Under the pieces are notes generated by a model, which worked only from the letters and a program-made list of their open reading frames with translations, was not told the DNA's origin and searched no databases. Below are positions 7,215 through 12,260 of a stretch of DNA of 12,260 bases, one piece after another. The stretch covers positions 1 to 12,260 of the forward strand of contig JALQWV010000151.1 of assembly GCA_023263465.1 (NCBI GenBank), in the 5' to 3' direction. The DNA comes from Ilumatobacteraceae bacterium (GTDB lineage: Bacteria; Actinomycetota; Acidimicrobiia; Acidimicrobiales; Ilumatobacteraceae). Numbering within the stretch: the stretch's first letter is position 1; every line of letters starts with the position of its first letter. A program made the position numbers and the translations under genes.

Positions 7215-8117
7215 CTAGTTCACATCTCCTACAAACGCACGTTGTTGACTGGTAATCGTGAAGCCAAGCGATCGGTACAGATTGACCGCACGCTGATTGT
7301 CGGCATCAACATGCAGCATTCCCGTCGAAATTCCCGATCGCTGTAGGTGGGTGAGGCCGGCGATGGTGAGGGCGCGTCCAAGTCCTCTGCCACTGAATCG
7401 TGGATGGACAGCAATCACATAAATCTCGCCAAGTACGGGGGAGGTATCAAGGTGCACCTTGGTCCAGCAAAAGCCTGCAAGTTCGTCGCCTTGATTGAGG
7501 AGCAAAAATCCATTCGGGTTAAACCACGGTTCTTGTTTGCGCGAATCAAGTGTGGACTGTGTCCAACCGCCTTGTTCCAAGTGATCCGCAAAAGCAGCAT
7601 TGTTTACGGCGAGCCAGCGTTCGTCATCTGCGCCACTTCGAAATGGTGTGGTCGCGATGTCGGTTGTCTCGTGCAGTGGCAGTGCCACTCGCATTTGTAG
7701 GGTTGTGCGACCCTCGCGGAGTCCGATTGATTCGGCAAGCGTCGTGTGAATTTCATTCGGCTCAAAAACCCACCAGTGCACATGGCCACCACCTGCCTCA
7801 CGAATCACGTTGACCGCCTCCGACAACAGCTGTGGTCCGATTGATGCCATTTCGTAGCGGTGATGGGGATGCACGACGAGGTCGAGCGCCCACGAATCGT
7901 TACCGCGCGATACTTGGCAATAAGCAATGAGGTGATCATGTCCCGGCTGCCATCCCAGAAGTCCTACATACCCGGGCCGACCGCCTTGACGAAGATCGAT
8001 CCACAAATGATCAGAGAGTGGTCGTTGTCCATCGGCACGTTCAACGGCGAGCAACAATTCATTGACCTCGGACAAATCATCGGATGGCAGACGACGCTTG
8101 ATGTCCAGATGGGCCAT
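7215..8117 (-). CDS. mshD: Mycothiol synthase (two-domain GNAT acetyltransferase)
   Basis: MshD transfers acetyl from acetyl-CoA to Cys-GlcN-Ins, the last step of mycothiol synthesis; mycothiol is the main low-molecular-weight thiol of actinobacteria. The chosen start (ATG at 8117, MAHLDIK) gives 300 residues, the usual size. An upstream in-frame ATG at 8219 would run through the nth coding region and is unlikely. Two GNAT domains are present. The C-terminal one (about 158-300) has the acetyl-CoA loop RFSGRGLG (240-247), YVIAVHPR before it, and LHVDADNQRAVNLYRSLGF after it. EQGGW (181-185) and EPWFNPNGFLL match MshD substrate-side motifs. In the N-terminal domain the equivalent loop (HPHHRYEMASIG) lacks the Gly pattern, as is usual for the non-catalytic domain of MshD. 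It is divergent from nth. Confidence 0.93.
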   Translation of the reverse strand: MAHLDIKRRLPSDDLSEVNELLLAVERADGQRPLSDHLWIDLRQGGRPGYVGLLGWQPGHDHLIAYCQVSRGNDSWALDLVVHPHHRYEMASIGPQLLSEAVNVIREAGGGHVHWWVFEPNEIHTTLAESIGLREGRTTLQMRVALPLHETTDIATTPFRSGADDERWLAVNNAAFADHLEQGGWTQSTLDSRKQEPWFNPNGFLLLNQGDELAGFCWTKVHLDTSPVLGEIYVIAVHPRFSGRGLGRALTIAGLTHLQRSGISTGMLHVDADNQRAVNLYRSLGFTITSQQRAFVGDVN

Positions 8118-8124
8118 AACGCTC

Positions 8125-8130
8125 AGGCTA
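8125..8130 (-). promoter_or_regulatory. Candidate -10 box (TAGCCT) for mshD
   Basis: On the minus strand TAGCCT fits TANNNT and ends 7 nt before the mshD ATG at 8117, the spacing of a leaderless actinobacterial promoter. No convincing -35 hexamer lies 16-18 nt upstream. The box supports the 300-residue start of MshD. Confidence 0.35.
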
Positions 8131-8144
8131 TCGGTGTGACTCGC

Positions 8145-8150
8145 TAGTGT
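8145..8150 (+). promoter_or_regulatory. Candidate -10 box (TAGTGT) for nth
   Basis: TAGTGT fits TANNNT and ends 8 nt before the ATG at 8159. It overlaps the alternative GTG start at 8147, which argues for ATG 8159 as the real start of nth. It lies 14 bp from the oppositely oriented mshD box, so two polymerases would compete for this short divergent region. Confidence 0.35.
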
Positions 8151-8158
8151 TCGGAACC

Positions 8159-8893
8159 ATGGCCGCAAAAAAAGCAACTGCGAAAAAGGTTGTACAGAAG
8201 CCCGCCAAAAAAGCACCACAGAAGATTGTGAATCGATCTGCTGAAATCTTGAAGCGACTCAAGGTGATCTACCCTGTTGCAATTTGTGAACTCACTCACG
8301 AAAACGCATTCCAATTGCTCGCTGCCACTATTTTGTCTGCACAGTGCACGGATGCCCGTGTCAACATGGTGACTCCTGCATTATTCGCGGAGTTTCCAAC
8401 TGCAGAGAAAATGTCTCAGGCAAACGTTCAGCGCGTTGAGGAACTTGTTCGCTCTACTGGTTTCTATCAGACGAAAGCAAAAAATCTCATCGGTATGGCC
8501 TCTGCAGTGATGACGCGTTTTGGTGGAGAAGTGCCACGAGAAGTTGAAGACTTGATCACGCTTCCTGGGGTAGGTCGTAAGACGGCAAACGTGCTGCGAA
8601 GCGTGGTGTTTGATTTGCCTGGATTGGCCGTCGACACGCACGTTGGACGACTCTCGCGTCGTCTAGGGCTCACGATTGAGGAAGATCCGGTGAAGGTTGA
8701 GTACGAATTGAATGCGCTGTTTCCACCGCAGGAATGGGGTGGCTTTAGCCTCAGACTTATTCTTCATGGACGCCGAGTGTGCGATGCCAAAAAACCAGCG
8801 TGTCATTCGTGTGAATTCAGCGACATCTGTCCATCGTCTGAATTGCCGCGGGCGCAAATGGCTAAATCTGCGGGATCACGTAGCAAGAAGTAG
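8159..8893 (+). CDS. nth: Endonuclease III, HhH-GPD base-excision DNA glycosylase/AP lyase
   Basis: Nth removes oxidised pyrimidines and cleaves the abasic site. The 244-residue protein has the helix-hairpin-helix motif LPGVGRKTANV (135-145) with catalytic Lys141, the catalytic Asp159 in AVDTHVGR, and the C-terminal 4Fe-4S cluster motif C-x6-C-x2-C-x5-C starting in RRVCDAKKPAC. LLAATILSAQCTDARVN near residues 53-69 is the conserved N-terminal core. The first 22 residues are an added Lys/Ala-rich tail (MAAKKATAKKVVQKPAKKAP), absent from E. coli Nth and reminiscent of DNA-binding tails on actinobacterial nucleoid proteins; it may raise non-specific DNA affinity (inference). A GTG four codons earlier (8147) is possible, but the -10-like TAGTGT overlaps it. 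No Shine-Dalgarno sequence is seen. The gene is divergent from mshD. Confidence 0.95.
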   Translation: MAAKKATAKKVVQKPAKKAPQKIVNRSAEILKRLKVIYPVAICELTHENAFQLLAATILSAQCTDARVNMVTPALFAEFPTAEKMSQANVQRVEELVRSTGFYQTKAKNLIGMASAVMTRFGGEVPREVEDLITLPGVGRKTANVLRSVVFDLPGLAVDTHVGRLSRRLGLTIEEDPVKVEYELNALFPPQEWGGFSLRLILHGRRVCDAKKPACHSCEFSDICPSSELPRAQMAKSAGSRSKK

Positions 8894-8904
8894 CGCTCAA
8901 AATT

Positions 8905-8933
8905 TTGCACTAAATATTCACATTCGCTAATTT
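8905..8933 (+). promoter_or_regulatory. Candidate promoter, TTGCAC-17-TAATTT
   Basis: Just after nth, TTGCAC (8905-8910) is separated by exactly 17 nt from TAATTT (8928-8933), which fits TANNNT. The surrounding DNA (8898-8940) is much more AT-rich than the rest of the window. Transcription would start near 8940 and run into the hairpins at 8943-9021. This is the best -35/-10 pair I can see in the window. Confidence 0.45.
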
Positions 8934-8939
8934 ATTCTC

Positions 8940-9025
8940 TCCGCCTAGACGTAGGTTTAGAGCGAAGGCGATTTCGGGTCCGCCGCCTGAAGTCGCGTGA
9001 TACGGGCCCCTTCGGGGGCCCTTGT
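8940..9025 (+). ncRNA. Candidate structured leader or small RNA with three hairpins
   Basis: If transcription begins near 8940, the first 85 nt fold into three successive hairpins. Hairpin 1: 8943-8956, CCTA paired with TAGG around a GACG loop. Hairpin 2: 8962-8996, GCGA with TCGC plus AGGCG with CGCCT, 9 bp in all with a 4-nt bulge. Hairpin 3: the strong hairpin at 9004-9021. The loop of hairpin 2 contains GGGTCCG (8976-8982), which can pair over 7 bp (one G-U) with 9003-9009, the left arm of hairpin 3; this gives two mutually exclusive folds as in attenuators. No TGG codons occur in the stretch, so a classic Trp leader peptide is absent, and I recognise no riboswitch class. It could equally be an independent small RNA or simply the 3' region of the nth transcript. 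Confidence 0.35.
9004..9021 (+). terminator. Rho-independent-type hairpin with UUCG tetraloop
   Basis: GGGCCCC pairs perfectly with GGGGCCC around TTCG, giving a 7-bp all-GC stem closed by the extra-stable C(UUCG)G tetraloop. The following bases TTGTCAT are only weakly U-rich, as in many actinobacterial terminators. It lies 110 nt after the nth stop and 49 nt before the next start, so it may end nth or the upstream leader transcript, or act as an attenuator for the trpE operon. Confidence 0.6.
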
Positions 9026-9058
9026 CATATCTCCGATCGGTTCCGAGAGTGTGCCGTC

Positions 9059-9064
9059 TAGGAT
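9059..9064 (+). promoter_or_regulatory. TAGGAT: candidate leaderless -10 box, overlapping a possible Shine-Dalgarno sequence
   Basis: TAGGAT fits TANNNT and ends 6 nt before the GTG at 9071. The AGGA inside it (9060-9063, 7 nt spacer) could instead be the ribosome binding site of that GTG on a longer transcript. Both readings support the start at 9071; the sequence cannot decide between them. Confidence 0.35.
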
Positions 9065-9070
9065 TTCTCG

Positions 9071-9313
9071 GTGCCTCGTGATATTTCGACCAACACTGCA
9101 AGCACTCGTGCAGAACTTGCAGCGCTGGCAAGCACGCTTGAACAATGCAGGGATCGCATTTCGGCGCTCGCAGAATCCCGAGCAATGGCAGTTCGCGACC
9201 CCGATAACGCCGACTCGGGAGACGATCTGCTCACTGCAATTTACGAAGCAGAACGCGGGTTAAATAGTTCCATCCGCTTGGTGCAGCGTGCGGCAAAACA
9301 GGGACGCTTGTAA
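9071..9313 (+). CDS. Small helical protein of unknown function, coupled to trpE
   Basis: I do not recognise this 80-residue protein. It begins at a GTG with AGGA 7 nt upstream and ends in TAATG, its stop overlapping the trpE start by one base, which argues that it is real and translated with trpE. The composition suggests two or three amphipathic helices: residues 12-41 (Ala/Leu/Glu/Arg-rich, heptad-like, e.g. AELAALASTLEQCRDRIS) and 51-77 (DLLTAIYEAERGLNSSIRLVQRAAKQ), separated by an acidic turn DPDNADSGDD. There is one Cys (26). No signal peptide or membrane segment is present. Its size and helical nature recall AroQ chorismate mutases, but the conserved Arg/Lys/Glu active-site pattern is not evident. 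A regulatory or scaffold role near tryptophan synthesis would be a guess. Confidence 0.72.
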   Translation: MPRDISTNTASTRAELAALASTLEQCRDRISALAESRAMAVRDPDNADSGDDLLTAIYEAERGLNSSIRLVQRAAKQGRL

Positions 9314-10824
9314 TGCACATATATCCCAGTCGTGAAGAGTTCCAAAAACTTGCAGCGGTCAACACTGTGATCCCGGTGTGGACCGAAATGTTGGCAGATG
9401 TCGAGACTCCGGTTGCTGCATACATGAAACTGGTGGGCGATAAGCCGGGGTTCTTGCTTGAGTCGGTTGATCACGGTGAGCGCTGGAGTCGCTATTCCTT
9501 TGTTGGACGCGAACCTCTTGCAACGCTGACGCTTCGCAATGGGTCGATCACCATTGATGGCAATCTTCCTCGCAGTGTCAACACTGCTGATGGAATGTTG
9601 GCAGCACTGGAATCGTTGCTTGCCGTATACAAGTCACCGCTGTTCCCTGAGCTTCCACCTTTGCAGGGCGGGCTCATGGGATTCTTGGGTTACGACGTTG
9701 TGCGTGAAGTTGAGCAACTGCCAAATGTTCCACGTGATGATCGCAATCTTCCCGATGCCGTGATGTGCATGATTGGATCGCTTGCTGCGTTTGACCACTG
9801 GAAGCAGCGTGTGTATTTAGTGGAAAGTGTTCCTGTTTATGAATTGACTACAGCGCAAATTGATTCTGCTTACGACGAAGCTATTGCGCGAATTCATCGT
9901 GCAGTGGCTGACTTGACCAAACCGCTTTCGTATTTGCCAGTTGAGCCTCCTACCGAAGATGACAAGAAGCAGCAGTTTGTTGCACCCGTGAATGGGTCCG
10001 ACTATCAGCGTTCGGTGGATTCAGCAAAGGAATACATTCGAGCGGGAGACATCTTCCAAGTGGTGTTGTCGCAGAGATTTGATATTGCACTTGACGCCGA
10101 ATCGTTTGACATGTATCGCGTGCTACGGCAAGTGAACCCAAGCCCGTACATGTATTACGTGAAGCACAACGACGTAACCATTGTGGGCAGTTCACCGGAA
10201 CCAATGGTGCAGTTACAAGGTGGTCGAGTCATTAGCCGACCGATAGCGGGAACGCGCAAGCGAGGAAAATCTGATGAACACGATCGCAAACTTGCTGCTG
10301 AACTGCGCGAAAATCCTAAAGAAATTGCAGAGCATGTGATGCTGGTTGACCTGGCTCGTAATGACGTGGGCCGAGTGGCCAAGTTTGGTTCCGTGAATGT
10401 GGATGAGTTGATGACCCTTGAGCGTTACAGCCACGTCATGCACATGACTTCACAAGTTTCGGGCGAGATCCGCGATGGGCTGGGTCCAATTGACGTATTG
10501 CGGGCAACGCTTCCAGCGGGAACGGTCAGCGGAGCTCCGAAGGTGCGAGCCATGGAAATCATCGACGAACTTGAGCCCGTTAAGCGAGGTCCGTATGCGG
10601 GCGTTGTTGGCTATGTGGACTTCAGTGGCAACCTCGACACGGCAATTGCGATTCGCACCATGTTTATTGGCGCACATGGCGCATCGTTGCAGGCCGGTGC
10701 CGGGATCGTTGCCGACAGTATTCCCGAAGAAGAGGACTTGGAGTGCTTTAACAAGGCTGCAGCATTGTTCGCAGCGGTACCAGCAGCACGCCGTATGAGT
10801 GCGCAACGCAGAGTTCAGCAGTAA
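9313..10824 (+). CDS. trpE: Anthranilate synthase component I
   Basis: TrpE converts chorismate to anthranilate, the first committed step of tryptophan synthesis, using ammonia delivered by the TrpG glutaminase. The 503-residue length is typical. The N-terminal domain has the LLES element (48-51) and RYSFVG (60-65), which form the tryptophan feedback site. The chorismate-binding domain is complete: NPSPYMYY (275-282), SRPIAGTRKRG (308-318), HVMLVDLARNDVGRV (341-355), PAGTVSGAPK (401-410), GPYAGVVGYV (436-445) and AGAGIVADS (461-469). PIAGTRKRG distinguishes it from isochorismate and aminodeoxychorismate synthases fairly well. The start ATG at 9313 overlaps the upstream stop and has AGGGA (9300-9304, 8 nt spacer). 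No trpG follows; the next gene, 4 nt on, is ygfZ-like, so the trp genes are not all clustered here. Confidence 0.96.
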   Translation: MHIYPSREEFQKLAAVNTVIPVWTEMLADVETPVAAYMKLVGDKPGFLLESVDHGERWSRYSFVGREPLATLTLRNGSITIDGNLPRSVNTADGMLAALESLLAVYKSPLFPELPPLQGGLMGFLGYDVVREVEQLPNVPRDDRNLPDAVMCMIGSLAAFDHWKQRVYLVESVPVYELTTAQIDSAYDEAIARIHRAVADLTKPLSYLPVEPPTEDDKKQQFVAPVNGSDYQRSVDSAKEYIRAGDIFQVVLSQRFDIALDAESFDMYRVLRQVNPSPYMYYVKHNDVTIVGSSPEPMVQLQGGRVISRPIAGTRKRGKSDEHDRKLAAELRENPKEIAEHVMLVDLARNDVGRVAKFGSVNVDELMTLERYSHVMHMTSQVSGEIRDGLGPIDVLRATLPAGTVSGAPKVRAMEIIDELEPVKRGPYAGVVGYVDFSGNLDTAIAIRTMFIGAHGASLQAGAGIVADSIPEEEDLECFNKAAALFAAVPAARRMSAQRRVQQ

Positions 10825-10828
10825 TCAC

Positions 10829-11557
10829 ATGACCACCGAAACATTTTGGGTGCCGCTGGCCCGCGATGTGGTAACTGCTTCCGGTGCAGATGCACGTGCC
10901 TACCTGCATTCGCAACTCAGTCAGGACGTTTCGGGAATGCGAGTTGGCGAGACACGCCAATCACTCGTGCTACAGCCATCGGGAAAGTTGGATGGCATTA
11001 TTCGAATCACATGCATTGATGGAGAGACTTTTGTGTTGGACGTAGACGAGGGATGTGGTGACGCTGTCCTTGCTCGCTTGAATCGATTCAAAATTCGCGT
11101 CAAGGTTGACTTGTCGCTCGGTCGTGAAAACTGGGTCGCGGTTCGCAATGTGACGACTCCGATACCTGGCTCCATTCCAGCATGGCGAAGTGATGGTTCG
11201 GCAGTTGATCTGCGTCGTGAACGTGCAATTGCTGACTATAAGCAAGGATCGCTGGAAGATTATGAGCAGGCGCGAATCATTGCTGCTTGGCCGAAAATGA
11301 ACGTTGATGTTACTGCTGCATCAATTCCTGCTGAGACTGGGATCATCGATATTGCGGTGAACTTCACAAAAGGTTGTTATCCAGGGCAAGAATTGGTGGA
11401 ACGAATGGATTCGCGTGGGTCAATCGCACCGCGACAATTGCGATATATACAAGTGGGCGAAGGTGCAGAAGTTGGCCGAGAAGTCGAGTTCGAAGGACGT
11501 CAAGGTGTGATCACTTCTTTGAGCGGAACTCATGCGCTCGTGGCGTTACAGCGATGA
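10829..11557 (+). CDS. ygfZ: YgfZ/GcvT-like folate-binding protein (Fe-S cluster maintenance), short form
   Basis: The signature KGCYPGQE (181-188) with Cys183 is the YgfZ hallmark; in E. coli YgfZ is a folate-dependent factor needed for normal activity of certain Fe-S enzymes. The N terminus (YLHSQLSQDV, 25-34, and LQPSGKLDGIIRI, 48-60) matches the GcvT-like fold. At 242 residues it is shorter than E. coli YgfZ (326), with a reduced central region and a small C-terminal barrel (200-242). An in-frame ATG at 10799 would extend it into trpE; the ATG at 10829, 4 nt after the trpE stop, aligns with the family N terminus and is preferred. No strong Shine-Dalgarno sequence is present, consistent with coupling to trpE. 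Its stop overlaps the next start (ATGA). It is not glycine-cleavage GcvT, which is longer and lacks KGCYPGQE. Confidence 0.88.
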   Translation: MTTETFWVPLARDVVTASGADARAYLHSQLSQDVSGMRVGETRQSLVLQPSGKLDGIIRITCIDGETFVLDVDEGCGDAVLARLNRFKIRVKVDLSLGRENWVAVRNVTTPIPGSIPAWRSDGSAVDLRRERAIADYKQGSLEDYEQARIIAAWPKMNVDVTAASIPAETGIIDIAVNFTKGCYPGQELVERMDSRGSIAPRQLRYIQVGEGAEVGREVEFEGRQGVITSLSGTHALVALQR

Positions 11558-12260
11558 GCATGATGAATGGGACTCAGGTGATGAATTTGGTTGCCGCACG
11601 AAGTGATGCATTTGATTTTGCCAACATCAGTGTCCCTAGTTGGGGTTGGCCTGCACTCCTCGGCATCATCTCCACGTTGCTGCTTGTAGATATCTTGATA
11701 GTTCACCGCCGAGCGCATGTCATCAAGCTGAAGGAAGCTGTGATTGAGTCCATTGTCTGGATCAGCCTTGGTGTTGCGTTCATGTTTGTCGTGTGGTGGA
11801 TGTTTAGAGGGCAAGCCGACGGACACAAGGCTGGCATTGAGTACATCAGTGGCTATCTCATTGAGAAGAGCCTGAGTATCGACAATGTGTTTGTCTGGGC
11901 CATGATCTTCACTCATTTTCAGGTTCCGCGCCAATACCAACATCGCGTGCTGTTTTGGGGAATCTTTGGTGCTCTAGTCATGCGCTTGATGTTCATTTTC
12001 TTGGGCATCGCTGTCATCGAGCGGTTTAACTACATCTTGATCGGTTTTGGGGCTTTTCTCATCTATACGGGATATGGCGTGCTGCGCCATGGTGACGAGG
12101 ACACCAATCCTTCAGAGACCAAGACGATGAAGTTGTTTCACAAGTTCGTACGCACAACTGACGAACTAGATGGGCAGAAACTCATCACACGTGTGAACGG
12201 AAAACGATATGCGACTCCGCTGCTTGCAGTACTGGTGATCATCGAGATTTCTGACCTCAT
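11554..12260 (+). CDS. TerC-family integral membrane protein, 3' end missing
   Basis: About 235 residues are visible and the frame is still open at the window edge. TerC/Alx proteins are multi-pass membrane proteins; some export or sense manganese, others were first linked to tellurite resistance. Family features: WPALLGIISTLLLVDILIV (32-50) with a membrane-buried Asp46, then YLIEKSLSIDNVFVWAMIF (101-119) with Glu104 and Asp110, YQHRVLFWGIFGALVMR (128-144), IGFGAFLIYTGYGVL (163-177), a hydrophilic loop (178-220), and TPLLAVLVIIEISDL (221-235), where Glu231 and Asp234 begin the conserved ending that leads into the lost C-terminal half. The ATG at 11554 overlaps the ygfZ stop (ATGA); ATGs at 11560, 11563 and 11581 are alternatives, since the first 25 residues are not conserved. 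Substrate metal cannot be told from sequence. Confidence 0.9.
   Translation, partial: MSMMNGTQVMNLVAARSDAFDFANISVPSWGWPALLGIISTLLLVDILIVHRRAHVIKLKEAVIESIVWISLGVAFMFVVWWMFRGQADGHKAGIEYISGYLIEKSLSIDNVFVWAMIFTHFQVPRQYQHRVLFWGIFGALVMRLMFIFLGIAVIERFNYILIGFGAFLIYTGYGVLRHGDEDTNPSETKTMKLFHKFVRTTDELDGQKLITRVNGKRYATPLLAVLVIIEISDL

Noticed and set aside
8147..8158. GTG 8147 as the start of nth
   Set aside because: It adds only MFGT, has no Shine-Dalgarno sequence and overlaps the TAGTGT box; ATG 8159 is the better choice.
8118..8219. Longer mshD start at 8219
   Set aside because: The extra 34 residues are not MshD-like and would run through the nth start; ATG 8117 gives the family length and has a -10-like box in front.
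8940..9070. Classic trp leader peptide attenuator
   Set aside because: There is no short frame with tandem TGG codons in the transcribed stretch before the terminator; T-box hallmarks are also absent.
8910..9185. 91-codon open frame on the minus strand
   Set aside because: It spans the terminator and the start of the 80-aa gene, has no family resemblance and no upstream signals.
9071..9313. AroQ-type chorismate mutase
   Set aside because: Size, helical nature and the neighbour trpE fit, but the conserved Arg/Lys/Glu/Gln active-site pattern cannot be found.
10799..10828. Ten-codon N-terminal extension of the ygfZ-like gene
   Set aside because: It overlaps the end of trpE, and the family-like N terminus begins at the ATG at 10829.
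1..12260. CRISPR, insertion sequence, phage, toxin-antitoxin or defence system
   Set aside because: I saw no direct repeat array, transposase, integrase or recognisable defence gene, and no long direct or inverted repeats between genes.

Overview
The window is bacterial chromosome of about 50% GC, packed with genes and with almost no intergenic DNA. The source is probably an actinobacterium. Support comes from a mycothiol synthase (MshD), a DUF3499-type protein and a secreted Cys domain resembling actinobacterial LppU/septum-formation proteins. TANNNT -10 boxes 6-8 nt ahead of four start codons (leaderless-type promoters) and GTG starts agree with this. The moderate GC points away from Streptomyces or Mycobacterium and towards a medium-GC lineage such as aquatic Acidimicrobiia; that last step is inference.

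Layout. (1) 1-3322, plus strand: the 3' part of a polyamine-type ABC importer operon (binding protein potD, cut by the window edge, then permeases potB and potC), coupled by a TAATG overlap to a membrane-anchored J-domain protein. (2) 3348-4348, plus strand: a DUF3499-like zinc-site protein coupled to an SRPBCC-fold protein. (3) 8117-4326, minus strand: mshD, an M3 oligoendopeptidase F-like gene and rlmN, with gaps of 9 nt; rlmN converges on the SRPBCC gene and overlaps its end by 23 bp. (4) 8159-8893, plus strand: nth, divergent from mshD across a 41-bp gap. (5) 8894-9070: the only sizeable intergenic region. It holds a promoter-like pair, three successive hairpins ending in a GC-rich UUCG hairpin, and a possible alternative pairing. 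(6) 9071-12260, plus strand: an unknown 80-aa helical protein, trpE, a short ygfZ-like gene and a TerC-family membrane protein cut by the right edge, all nearly or actually overlapping.

Functionally the genes are mostly housekeeping: polyamine uptake, tryptophan synthesis, base-excision repair, rRNA/tRNA adenosine methylation, mycothiol synthesis, Fe-S protein maintenance and peptide turnover. I see no mobile element, CRISPR array, tRNA, rRNA or phage gene. The parts least explained by known families are the structured RNA region at 8940-9025, the 80-aa protein coupled to trpE, and the J-domain/extracytoplasmic Cys-domain fusion attached to the polyamine operon.
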